NCBI GenBank assembly: GCA_017934475.1
Contig: JAGBJN010000010.1
Location: forward strand, 75,411-139,410
Direction of reading: 5' to 3'
DNA: 64,000 nucleotides
Source: Clostridia bacterium
GTDB lineage: Bacteria > Bacillota > Clostridia > TANB77 > CAG-508
Numbering within the stretch: the stretch's first letter is position 1; every line of letters begins with the position of its first letter. A program made the position numbers and the translations under genes. Positions 24,068 to 32,638 of the stretch are shown piece by piece. Under the pieces are notes generated by a model. The model had not been told where the DNA came from, made no database searches, and saw only the letters and a list, made by a program, of their open reading frames with translations.

Positions 24068-26872
24068 ATGGAATTTCCTAAGTATATAGTAAAAGTAATT
24101 GGAACCAGTGATGTAGGGACAGGGATTTTAATAGATAATGATTTAATATTAACAGCAAGTCATTTAATGCATCAAGAAGAATATAAAATTGAATTACATA
24201 ATGGGGACATTTTGAAAGCTAAAGAATATCCAAATAACGAAAATGAAATTATAGGTCTTTTAAAACTAGAAAGACCAGTAAATGAGAATATTAATCATTT
24301 ATTGACTCAAGATTATACTCCGAATGAAGATGATAAATGGGAAATATATGGATATATAACTAAAGAACAGATAATGCATTATATTAAAGGTATAGGAACT
24401 CATAGTATAATTGAAGAAGAAAGAATTTCTGATATGCAGGCATCTAATATAAGTGTTGGACAAGCAATAAACTACAAGGGTTTGTCAGGTTCACCAGTAA
24501 TTGTAGATGAAATGATAATAGGAATTGTACAGGAACAAAGAATTTCAGCAGATAGGGCAAGTGAAATTAAAGTATCTAGTGTATCGTCATTTGTACAATA
24601 CATTAATGAAAGATATATTGAAGCTAATAGAATAAAAAAAAGTTTTAAAGAAAAAATGAATATATATACAGAGCAACAAATACAAAAGAATATAAAAAGT
24701 GGTAAATATATTCCAGAAATATTTGTAGAGCAAAATAATTTTAAAGAGTATATGAGATTTTTTGCAGAACCAAAATTGTTTATTAATAAAGCAATAGATG
24801 AAATACAATCATTAAATTATAAGGATGTTAATGAGTTTTTAAAGAAAAATTTTAGCGATACTATTAATTTTAGAATTACAGATAAAATAGAAAATAATGA
24901 AGAACTATTAAAGGCTTCAGAAGAATTATCAGAAGATCTTAAAAAAGCTAGAAAACTTATTGAAGATAAAAATCAAATGAAAGAGCTATTAGAGAGTGGA
25001 TTGGATGTTTATGATAGAGAAACAAGAGATTATTACAATAGAGCTTTACAATTTGATTTTAGTGATATTCAAGAAAATATAGAATATATAAGGTACAGAT
25101 ATTTGATTCTTACAAATGGAGCAGGACAAGGTAAAACTAATTTTATTTGTGACTTTACAAAAAATTTTTTATTAAAAAAGAACTTTTATGTATTATACAT
25201 AAATGCTTATGAAGTAGATAAGGATTTATATGAATTTGTATGCGATAAAATTATTAGCTTTTTAAATAATAAAAATATAGAATATATATTAGATATGCTA
25301 AAAGAAGAATATGAAAAAACATTTAAACCATTTGTAATAGTAATAGATGGTTTAAATGAAAACAATAAATTTGATGATTTTTCTAATGTAGTAAGGCAAT
25401 TTTTTGAAAGAATTGATGGATTTAATTTTATAAAGGTTATTATGACAACAAGAGATGAATTTTATGATGAAAAATTTAAAAATATAGACACAGGAATATA
25501 TTCTAAAAATTTTAAAAGAGTTAAAATGTTCAATTATAACCAAGTTTTTCAAGATAGAATATTTTGGGGATATTTGAAATTTTTTGATATAACAATAAGA
25601 AGGTATAGTTTATTAAAAAATATTTTTGACAGATTATCTAGAGACACGTTATTACTAAGATTTTTTTGCGAAGCAAATAAAGGAGAAAGACAGCTTTATA
25701 TGTATGATATTTATAAGTATAATACATTTCAAATGTATATTGACAAGAAAATAGAAGCATATAATAATAAAAAATTTGGATCGGGAAAATTATATAATAA
25801 TGTTTTAGATAAAATAATAGATTATATGATTAACAGTTGTCAGTATTATAATGTACCGATAGATATTCTAAACAGTGAAGAAGTAGAACTAGTACATGAA
25901 TTAGTATTAAATGACGTTGTTCTAAAAGATGATATAATAATAAAAGAAGGTTTTTTAAATGAGCAGAAAACGGTTATTAGTTTTACATTTGACGAGTTTA
26001 GAGATTTTTGTATGGCTAAGTATATAGCAAAAAAGTTTAATAAAGAGCAGATAGAAAAATTTATTAAAGATTTAAATCAAAAATCCAATGTTAGCATTAA
26101 AGAAGGTGTGTATGGTTATTTGTTCTTTATCGGAAGAATGTGTAGTAAAGACTTAGTCGAAATATTAAAAACAAGTGATGATTATAATATAGTTTATTGG
26201 GAAAATATATTTAAATTAGTAGACGAAAAGATAAGTGATGAAGATATTGAAACAATAAAAAATGAGTTTTTAAATGATGGTGAAAATAAGGATAAAATTA
26301 TTTTAGATTTGATTTTTAGATATGATACATTGTATTTTAAAAAATTAAATATAAAAAATTTATATAATATAATGGATTCATTTTGTGAAAAAGATTATGA
26401 AGAATATCAGAGTTTTATAAGAGCAAAATTTCAGCCAGATTTTTCTAATAATTATTATAGTTATGGCGTTAAGGCAATATGGCCATATAACAAAATGATT
26501 GAAAACTTTAAATCTATATTGAGGAGAAAGAATTCAAGAATTTATAAAGAATTATTTAAGATAACCATTTATTTATATAATGTAAGTAGTTGGAAGACAA
26601 ATGAATTTTGGGAACTTTATATAAAATATTTACCAGATATGGCAATTGAAACATTATATGAGATGAATAATAATATTCCAGAAGAAATTAATAAAAATAT
26701 AAAGGATATTGCGTATCATATAGTTTCTGGAAGTATAGTGCTAAAAAAAGATGTTAAAGATAAATTACAAATGATTTATAATAAAAATAATACAAAGATA
26801 GAAAAAAATACTGTTCTAGAGAAATTATTAAAATGTTTAAAGGAAAAGGAGGATGACAATGAAGATTATTAA
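24068..26872 (+). CDS. trypsin-like protease fused to a STAND NTPase (AVAST type I-like)
   Basis: The protein has 934 residues. The N-terminal chymotrypsin-fold domain (about 1-185) has His in TASHLMH (about 31) and Ser in GLSGSPVI (about 141). The strand where the third residue should sit reads EIIGLLKLE instead of DIALLKL, so the Asp may be missing or shifted. A helical linker leads to a STAND NTPase with Walker A GAGQGKTN (about 351) and Walker B VIVIDGLNEN (about 425), then TTRDE and a long C-terminal helical region that would sense the trigger. STAND proteins of this kind oligomerise on phage proteins and switch on the N-terminal effector. Confidence 0.85.
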   Translation: MEFPKYIVKVIGTSDVGTGILIDNDLILTASHLMHQEEYKIELHNGDILKAKEYPNNENEIIGLLKLERPVNENINHLLTQDYTPNEDDKWEIYGYITKEQIMHYIKGIGTHSIIEEERISDMQASNISVGQAINYKGLSGSPVIVDEMIIGIVQEQRISADRASEIKVSSVSSFVQYINERYIEANRIKKSFKEKMNIYTEQQIQKNIKSGKYIPEIFVEQNNFKEYMRFFAEPKLFINKAIDEIQSLNYKDVNEFLKKNFSDTINFRITDKIENNEELLKASEELSEDLKKARKLIEDKNQMKELLESGLDVYDRETRDYYNRALQFDFSDIQENIEYIRYRYLILTNGAGQGKTNFICDFTKNFLLKKNFYVLYINAYEVDKDLYEFVCDKIISFLNNKNIEYILDMLKEEYEKTFKPFVIVIDGLNENNKFDDFSNVVRQFFERIDGFNFIKVIMTTRDEFYDEKFKNIDTGIYSKNFKRVKMFNYNQVFQDRIFWGYLKFFDITIRRYSLLKNIFDRLSRDTLLLRFFCEANKGERQLYMYDIYKYNTFQMYIDKKIEAYNNKKFGSGKLYNNVLDKIIDYMINSCQYYNVPIDILNSEEVELVHELVLNDVVLKDDIIIKEGFLNEQKTVISFTFDEFRDFCMAKYIAKKFNKEQIEKFIKDLNQKSNVSIKEGVYGYLFFIGRMCSKDLVEILKTSDDYNIVYWENIFKLVDEKISDEDIETIKNEFLNDGENKDKIILDLIFRYDTLYFKKLNIKNLYNIMDSFCEKDYEEYQSFIRAKFQPDFSNNYYSYGVKAIWPYNKMIENFKSILRRKNSRIYKELFKITIYLYNVSSWKTNEFWELYIKYLPDMAIETLYEMNNNIPEEINKNIKDIAYHIVSGSIVLKKDVKDKLQMIYNKNNTKIEKNTVLEKLLKCLKEKEDDNEDY

Positions 26873-27266
26873 AATAGGTGAAGATTTTTATTGTATAGCT
26901 CCTAATAATATTGATTTTAATACATATTTAGAAAGATTTTTAAAATTATCTAAAGTAAGAGAGAATTCATTTGCAGAAAAATATTTAAAGAAAATTTATA
27001 ATTGTGTATTTACAGGTTATGTTGATATGAAAGAAATGTATACAAAGTATTATATGGAGGAATATGAAAGTTTTGAAAAATATTTATATAATAAAGAGTT
27101 GTTAAATAATAATGAGATAAAGAGATTAATAAAACATTGTAATGAAGATTATAGTTTATACAAATTGAATATAGACAGTAATAGTTATAACATTTCTTAT
27201 TATTTTAAGTATGACGAAAATTTAATAAATAATTTTAATATATTGATAGCGAGGTTAGATAAATGA
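26859..27266 (+). CDS. hypothetical protein coupled to the trypsin-STAND gene
   Basis: The protein has 135 residues and is rich in Tyr, Asn, Lys and Glu, with no known motif. The ATG at 26859 has GGAGG 6 bases upstream and lies inside the end of the trypsin-STAND gene. Its own TGA overlaps the ATG of the next gene. Tight coupling on both sides says it works with them. It could be the third component of an Avs1-like system or a target or inhibitor of the protease. Its aromatic-rich helices do not suggest membrane or DNA binding. Confidence 0.65.
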   Translation: MKIIKIGEDFYCIAPNNIDFNTYLERFLKLSKVRENSFAEKYLKKIYNCVFTGYVDMKEMYTKYYMEEYESFEKYLYNKELLNNNEIKRLIKHCNEDYSLYKLNIDSNSYNISYYFKYDENLINNFNILIARLDK

Positions 27267-27680
27267 AAATAAAAACAGATTTTGTAACTAATAGTTCTTC
27301 AACATCTTTTATACTGGCATCTAAAGATGAACTCTCAAAGAAGTTATTTATGAATAAAATAGGGGTGCAAGGTAATTCAAAATTAAATTTTATATTTGAT
27401 GAATTATTTAAAGCTATAGATGAAGCTAAAGAAGACTTAGTTGAGTATGTTAAAAGGTATGGAAAAGGAAAAAGTATTAGAGAATTTTTAGAAAGTGAAC
27501 ATTTTGAGGAAGATACAATAAAAAAAGTAGAAGAACATATAAAAAAACGGACATCATGTATATTGGGGAAATTTGAGTACAGATAATGGAGGAACAGAAA
27601 CAGAAGCTTTTTTTAGTATGGAAAGTTTTTTAATAGTAGAAGATGATTTTTATCTGAATGGAGAAATAGGTGAAATTTAA
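27263..27680 (+). pseudogene. NSSSxSF-type protein, frameshifted near its C-terminus
   Basis: The N-terminus reads MKIKTDFVTNSSSTSFI, a conserved start I know from many uncharacterised Firmicutes proteins (MKIRTDFVTNSSSSSF). The 107-residue frame stops at 27586. The +1 frame continues from GGGGAAA (about 27563-27569) as NLSTDNGGTETEAFF and on to LNGEIGEI, then TAA at 27678-27680 overlapping the ATG of the radical SAM gene. One base too many in the GGGGAAA run explains this. It is either an assembly error, a recent mutation or programmed frameshifting. The restored protein would be about 138 residues and could be a substrate of the adjacent enzyme. Confidence 0.6.
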
Positions 27681-28711
27681 TGAATAGATATATAATAAAG
27701 AATAATAAGAAAAGTAAATATTATTGTATCTTTAATAAGAAAAATGGTTTTATGATGAGAAATGGATATGATGGAATAGATCCATTTATGAGATTAGAAG
27801 GTCCAGAATTGCTTGATATATCTATAACAAATTATTGCGAAAACAACTGCGATTTTTGCTATAGAAAATCAAATGTAAATGGTAAGCATATGAGTATAGA
27901 GAATTATAAAAATATTATAAAACAGGCAAGCGACTTAGGAGTTATGCAAGTAGCTCTTGGAGGAGGAAATCCTAATCAACATCCTGATTTTATAGAATTA
28001 TTGAAAATAACTCGTGAGTTTGGGATTATTCCATCATATACAACAAATGGAAGAGGGTTAACAGAAGAAGTACTAAAAGCAAGTCAAGAATTTTGTGGTG
28101 CTGTTGCAGTAAGTTTATATGAACCATATACGGAATCATTCAAAGCTATAAGGAAACTTATTAATAATAAAATAAAAACAAATATACATTTTATATTAAA
28201 CTCTAAAACTATTGATAAAGCTATTAAAATATTAGATGAATTACCACAAGAAATTGAAGGTATTAATGCAATAATTTTTCTGAATTATAAACCACAAAAA
28301 GAATATGATATATATAATTTAAAAAATACTGAAAAATTAAGTAATTTTTTTCATAGAATAAATCATAAACCATTACCTTTTAAAGTAGGATTTGATAGTT
28401 GCACAATTTCTTTCTTAGTAAAAGAAATTAATGATTTAAATGTAGAAAGTGTAGATTTTTGTGAAGCAGGCAGATTTTCAGCATTTATTTCAGAGGAAAT
28501 GAAGATGTATCCATGTTCTTTTATGATTAATAAAATTAAAGGGGAAGATCTAAATAAAAGGAATATTGAAGATGTTTGGAAAGACGGTAAAGAATTTAGA
28601 GTAATTAGAGAAAAGATAAATAATAATAATTGCAATAAATGTAATTATTTTAATGTTTGTCATGGAGGTTGTAGAATTTTTGATATTAATGCAAAAGAGT
28701 GTATCCCTTGA
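27680..28711 (+). CDS. radical SAM enzyme with SPASM-like C-terminal Cys cluster
   Basis: The protein has 343 residues. The 4Fe-4S/SAM motif is CENNCDFC (about 53-60), followed by GGGNPNQHPDF (the GGEP-like box) and a complete TIM-barrel length. The C-terminus has CNKCNYFNVCHGGC (about 318-331), matching the SPASM/twitch pattern of peptide-modifying enzymes, plus an extra Cys near CEAGRFSAF and CSFMI. The ATG overlaps the stop codon of the (restored) NSSSxSF gene. This points to an enzyme that modifies that protein or another product of the operon. Confidence 0.85.
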   Translation: MNRYIIKNNKKSKYYCIFNKKNGFMMRNGYDGIDPFMRLEGPELLDISITNYCENNCDFCYRKSNVNGKHMSIENYKNIIKQASDLGVMQVALGGGNPNQHPDFIELLKITREFGIIPSYTTNGRGLTEEVLKASQEFCGAVAVSLYEPYTESFKAIRKLINNKIKTNIHFILNSKTIDKAIKILDELPQEIEGINAIIFLNYKPQKEYDIYNLKNTEKLSNFFHRINHKPLPFKVGFDSCTISFLVKEINDLNVESVDFCEAGRFSAFISEEMKMYPCSFMINKIKGEDLNKRNIEDVWKDGKEFRVIREKINNNNCNKCNYFNVCHGGCRIFDINAKECIP

Positions 28712-28822
28712 TACATAAAAATAAATGTTAATAAGACAAAAAAAGTTCGAAAGTAAGATATTAATGTTGCAAAATCAAACATTATATGATAAACTGTTTG
28801 TATGAAATAAAGGATAATAATT

Positions 28823-29134
28823 ATGGAAAATTTAGGTAGAAGATTAAAAAAAATAAGAGAAAAAACAAGATTTACACAAGAAGAAATAGCAGGAATGCTA
28901 GGAGTAAGACGTTTGGTTATAACAAATATTGAAAATGGAACAAGAAAAATTACAGCAGAGGAATTATATTTCTTTTCAAAGATATATGGATTATCTATGG
29001 AAGAATTATATACAGGGGAAGATAGAGAAAAAAGAATTGCAAAATTTTCAAGAATATTTGATGAATTATCTAATAAATCACAAAAAGAAGTGTTAGAATT
29101 TATTGAATTTAAAAGAAAGTTAGAAGAAAAATAA
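28823..29134 (+). CDS. XRE-family transcriptional regulator
   Basis: The 103-residue protein has an N-terminal Cro/CI helix-turn-helix (IREKTRFTQEEIAGMLGVRR, then LVITNIENGTRKITAEELYF) covering most of the protein, with a short Glu/Lys C-terminal helix. It precedes the two phosphoesterase genes, from which it is separated by a weak hairpin. It may control them or the radical SAM operon. The start is the ATG with AAAGGA upstream. Confidence 0.85.
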   Translation: MENLGRRLKKIREKTRFTQEEIAGMLGVRRLVITNIENGTRKITAEELYFFSKIYGLSMEELYTGEDREKRIAKFSRIFDELSNKSQKEVLEFIEFKRKLEEK

Positions 29135-29140
29135 TATTTA

Positions 29141-29164
29141 AGGCAGAGAAATCTGCCTAATATT
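29141..29164 (+). terminator. weak terminator hairpin
   Basis: AGGCAGA (29141-29147) pairs with TCTGCCT (29152-29158) across a 4-nt loop, followed by AATATTTT. Confidence 0.45.
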
Positions 29165-29242
29165 TTACAATGCGATGTTCAAAAAATAAACATAATAATA
29201 TCGAAAAACGAACATGAATAATGCGAAAGGGGGAAGAATGAT

Positions 29243-30331
29243 ATGGCAAGAATAAAATCTGATTGGTATACAGAAGGTAAATTTGATAGAAAGAATTGGA
29301 GAAATACACTTGATACTGAAAACGAATTTCTATATTCAAAAGGAAGATATCCTACGAAAATTAAGAAAGAAGATTTACCAAAAGATTATACAGAGATCCG
29401 AAGCAGAACAATATGGTACATGACAGGATTTGTAAAAACTTCAGGTGTAAAAGATTTATATTATACATATATTAAAGAAAATCATTTATTTAAAGATGAT
29501 TATTTATACATTTCTTATGATAAGAAAATAGAAAAAGTAAAAGATAAATATGGATATGATGAAATAAGAAATTATGATTTTATAATTTGTGGAAGTGATA
29601 ATATCGATGTTTTATTTGCAATTGAGGAAAATTCGGATATAGACACTAGAGAAATAAGAAATAAAATTAAAGAAAAATTTGAGTGGTGGAAAGAAAATGA
29701 AAAAGATGATTATAAAAGATGGTTTGATGGAAAAGAAGTTACAGATATATTTGAATATTATAAAGGATTAAGAAATGCAAAAACATATTTTATTTCAGAT
29801 ACACATTTTAATCATAAAAGTATAATTAAATATTGCAATAGACCATTTAAAGATGTTGAAAAAATGAATAGTGTTATGATTGAAAATTGGAATAATACAG
29901 TTACCGACTTTGATACAGTTTTCCATTTAGGAGATGTAGTATTAACAAGCGAAAGTGATATGAAAGAATTAATACCAAAATTAAAAGGTAAAAAGTTTTT
30001 AATAAGAGGAAATCATGATAAAAAATCTAAAGAATTTTTCAGAAATGTAGGATTTGAATTTATACCTGAGAATCCATTAAAACTAAATAATGAAAAATTA
30101 ATATTATCTCATAAGCCTTTAAAAGATACAGAAATACCTAAAGGATATGTGAATGTTCATGGACATATTCATAATAATCCATTACATAAAATAAATCCTG
30201 AAACAAATGAAATGGAATATCCAGAAGATTTATATTCTGAAAAATTACATATTAATGTTTCAGTAGATGTAATTGGTTTTAAACCAATTAGCTTAAAAGA
30301 ATTATTGAAAAAGATGGAAGAAAAGAAATAA
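29243..30331 (+). CDS. metallophosphoesterase with an uncharacterised N-terminal domain
   Basis: The protein has 362 residues. The C-terminal half is a calcineurin-like phosphoesterase with all blocks: YFISDTHFNH (about 184), VFHLGDVV, IRGNHDKK, ILSHKPL and NVHGHIHNN. The N-terminal 170 residues are charged with no recognised domain. A SD GGGGG site precedes the ATG. A second phosphoesterase follows 14 bases downstream, so they form a pair. Likely substrates are cyclic nucleotides, phosphodiesters or RNA 2',3' ends; sequence does not decide. Confidence 0.8.
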   Translation: MARIKSDWYTEGKFDRKNWRNTLDTENEFLYSKGRYPTKIKKEDLPKDYTEIRSRTIWYMTGFVKTSGVKDLYYTYIKENHLFKDDYLYISYDKKIEKVKDKYGYDEIRNYDFIICGSDNIDVLFAIEENSDIDTREIRNKIKEKFEWWKENEKDDYKRWFDGKEVTDIFEYYKGLRNAKTYFISDTHFNHKSIIKYCNRPFKDVEKMNSVMIENWNNTVTDFDTVFHLGDVVLTSESDMKELIPKLKGKKFLIRGNHDKKSKEFFRNVGFEFIPENPLKLNNEKLILSHKPLKDTEIPKGYVNVHGHIHNNPLHKINPETNEMEYPEDLYSEKLHINVSVDVIGFKPISLKELLKKMEEKK

Positions 30332-30345
30332 TAGAGGAGGTAAGC

Positions 30346-31095
30346 ATGATTTATATAACAGGAGACACCCATTCAGATTTTAAAAGATTTACTGAAGATC
30401 AATTTCCAATACAATCTGAAATGACCAAAGATGATTATGTAATAATATGTGGTGATTTTGGTGGAGTATGGACATTTGAAGAAGAAAGTAGCAGAGAAAA
30501 AGAAGCATTAGACTGGTTGAATAATAAGAATTTTACTACCTTATTTGTAGATGGAAATCACGAAAACTTTACAAGGTTATATAATGATTATTCATTAGAA
30601 GAATGGCATGGAGGAAAAGTACATAAAATTAGAGATTCAGTTTTACATCTAATGCGTGGAGAATTATTTGATATAGACGGTAAAAAAATATTTGCATTTG
30701 GTGGTGCAAAATCACATGATATACAAGATGGAATATTAAAGCTAGATGAAGAAGAAAAAATATATGAATTTCGTAAAAGAGGTGCATATTTTAGAATAAG
30801 AGATTTTTCGTGGTGGGATTTAGAATTGCCAACAGAAGAAGAAATGAAAAATGGTATAAATAATTTAGAAAAAGTGAATTATAAAGTTGATTATGTCATT
30901 TCTCATTGTTGTCCATCAAACATCCAAGCTTTTCTTGGCGGTGGTACGTATAAAAAAGATTATCTAACAGATTATTTACAAGAAATATCAGAAAAATTAG
31001 AATTTAAGAAGTGGTATTTTGGACATTATCATGATAATAGACAAGTAAATAGTCAATATGTCTTATTATATGAGGATATTGTTCCGTTAGAATAG
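30346..31095 (+). CDS. metallophosphoesterase (stand-alone)
   Basis: The protein has 249 residues and a complete calcineurin-like set: YITGDTHSDF at the N-terminus, IICGDFGGV, FVDGNHENF, VISHCCPSN and WYFGHYHDNR. It differs from its neighbour in having a GGA-rich loop (FAFGGAKSHDIQ). This is the layout of small phosphodiesterases found in phages and elements. A GGAGG site lies 5-10 bases before the ATG. The pair may act on a nucleotide signal or on RNA ends. It is inferred to be co-transcribed with 29243. Confidence 0.85.
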   Translation: MIYITGDTHSDFKRFTEDQFPIQSEMTKDDYVIICGDFGGVWTFEEESSREKEALDWLNNKNFTTLFVDGNHENFTRLYNDYSLEEWHGGKVHKIRDSVLHLMRGELFDIDGKKIFAFGGAKSHDIQDGILKLDEEEKIYEFRKRGAYFRIRDFSWWDLELPTEEEMKNGINNLEKVNYKVDYVISHCCPSNIQAFLGGGTYKKDYLTDYLQEISEKLEFKKWYFGHYHDNRQVNSQYVLLYEDIVPLE

Positions 31096-31117
31096 ATATA
31101 AATTTTTATAAAATGTA

Positions 31118-31146
31118 TTGACTTATATCTATAACCATGGTAAAAT
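31118..31146 (+). promoter_or_regulatory. promoter of the MqsR/Panacea toxin-antitoxin operon
   Basis: TTGACT (31118-31123), 17-bp spacer, TAAAAT (31141-31146). Confidence 0.7.
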
Positions 31147-31149
31147 AAA

Positions 31150-31171
31150 AGTGCCATCAAAAAGTGGCACT
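31150..31171. promoter_or_regulatory. palindrome just after the -10, probable antitoxin operator
   Basis: AGTGCCA, 8 bases, TGGCACT form a perfect 7-bp inverted repeat over the predicted start of transcription. This is the usual place for autorepression by an HTH antitoxin. It could also act as an RNA hairpin. Confidence 0.6.
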
Positions 31172-31191
31172 CAAGGAGGAGATGGCATAGA

Positions 31192-31551
31192 ATGAATACC
31201 ATAGGAGGTAATGTACAAAGTCAATATTTACTGAGAATAAAAAGAATTGTAGATAGTGACAATAATGGTGATAAGTTTATAATAAGAAGAAGACCAAAGA
31301 ATATAGAGTTCATGAGAGAATATGGCTTAAATGATGAAGACGTTAAGGATATTATAAGAGGACTCTCAGTAGAAGACTGTTTTGCTGGTCCAGAAAAAGA
31401 CAGAGATCCACAATATGAGGGGTGGATATTTAAATTTAATCCTTTATTCGAAGGCACTAAGCTATATATTAAGATTAGAGTCGAGAGTATAGAGAAATCA
31501 GTTTGTTTGTCAGTACATGAATTTGGTAAATATGATGATGAGGTGAATTAA
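31192..31551 (+). CDS. MqsR-family toxin (mRNA interferase)
   Basis: The protein has 119 residues. It shows the MqsR pattern: LNDEDVKDIIRGLSVEDCFAG with a following GPEKDRDPQY, EGWIFKFNP, then LYIKIRVE and VCLSVHEF. MqsR is a RelE-fold RNase that cuts mRNA, classically at GCU. The next gene starts 1 base after the stop and encodes a zinc-finger/HTH antitoxin, confirming the toxin role by context. AGGAGG sites precede the start. The E. coli protein is slightly shorter (98 residues) and this has an extra N-terminal stretch. Confidence 0.85.
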   Translation: MNTIGGNVQSQYLLRIKRIVDSDNNGDKFIIRRRPKNIEFMREYGLNDEDVKDIIRGLSVEDCFAGPEKDRDPQYEGWIFKFNPLFEGTKLYIKIRVESIEKSVCLSVHEFGKYDDEVN

Positions 31552-31552
31552 A

Positions 31553-32569
31553 ATGAGAGAATATTGTCCATATTGTAGAAAAGAAGTAGATTATAAAATA
31601 GAAAAAAGAGACATAAAAGAATTTAGAGGAATAGAAATAAATACCTATGAAAATGTAGCTGTATGCAATGAATGCCATCAAGACTTATATGTAAATGAAA
31701 TCGAAGAAAAAAACAATGAAAGAATATATGAACTATATAGAGAAAAAGCAAACATTATAAAACCACAAGATATAGTTAATTTAAGAGAAAAATATGACAT
31801 TTCACAAAGGGAATTAACTGCTATTCTTGGATTTGGTAAAATGACTATCAATAGATATGAAAGAGGTGGAGTACCAACAAAATCTCAAAGTGACTATATA
31901 AAGTTATTAATTAATAATGATAGTAAATTTATAGAAAAAGTAAAAGAAGCATATAAAAATGGTAGTATTAATGATAAAACATATGAAAAAATAGTTTCAA
32001 CAAATCTAGAAAATGAAATAAGTAAAGATGATATTCAAGATATGTATAGAAGAGTTATAAATAATTCTTTGGAATTAAAACCAAACATTTTTAATGGATA
32101 TAAAGCATTTGACTTAGAACTAGTAGAAAATATTATATCTTATATTTCTAGCAAAGTAAGTAATTTAACAATTACAAGTCTTAATAAATATCTATGGTTT
32201 ATAGATATATTATCATTTAATCAAAGAGGAGTTTCAATTACTGGATTAACATATCAAAAACAACAATATGGTCCTACTATAATAGATCAAAGGTATAAAG
32301 AAATTTCTTTATTAGATGATAAATATATTAGGAATGATTATGAAGATGAAAATGGTACAAGAACTATTATAACAAGTAACAAAAATTTTGATTTGGGCAA
32401 ATTAAAAGAAAGTGAAATCGAAATAATAAATAAAATAATTAAATTACTAAAGAATAAAAACGTGACAGATATTTCAAATATGTCACATGAAGAGGAAGGA
32501 TGGAAAAAAACTAAAAAATTTGATGAGATATCATTTGAATACGCTATGAATTTAAATATAATTAAATAA
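31553..32569 (+). CDS. MqsA-type antitoxin with C-terminal Panacea (SocA-like) domain
   Basis: The protein has 338 residues. An N-terminal zinc finger (CPYCRKEVDY and CNECHQDLY, about 5-47) is followed by an HTH (LREKYDISQRELTAILGFGK, then TINRYERG, about 78-105). A C-terminal Panacea/DUF4065-like domain (about 190-338) shows NKYLWFIDIL, QKQQYGP and SHEEEGW. The first two parts are those of MqsA; the third is a known neutralising domain of many antitoxins. It should bind the toxin, and the palindrome at 31150. The third domain makes it three times the length of MqsA. Confidence 0.85.
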   Translation: MREYCPYCRKEVDYKIEKRDIKEFRGIEINTYENVAVCNECHQDLYVNEIEEKNNERIYELYREKANIIKPQDIVNLREKYDISQRELTAILGFGKMTINRYERGGVPTKSQSDYIKLLINNDSKFIEKVKEAYKNGSINDKTYEKIVSTNLENEISKDDIQDMYRRVINNSLELKPNIFNGYKAFDLELVENIISYISSKVSNLTITSLNKYLWFIDILSFNQRGVSITGLTYQKQQYGPTIIDQRYKEISLLDDKYIRNDYEDENGTRTIITSNKNFDLGKLKESEIEIINKIIKLLKNKNVTDISNMSHEEEGWKKTKKFDEISFEYAMNLNIIK

Positions 32570-32578
32570 GTAAGCAAA

Positions 32579-32619
32579 AGCAAAATATTTTAGTTTTTTA
32601 CTAGATATTTTGCTTTTTT
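32579..32619 (+). terminator. terminator after the MqsR/Panacea operon
   Basis: AGCAAAATATTTTAG (32579-32593) pairs with CTAGATATTTTGCT (32601-32614), followed by a T run. Confidence 0.75.
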
Positions 32620-32638
32620 GTTTGGAAAGGAGAATTAC

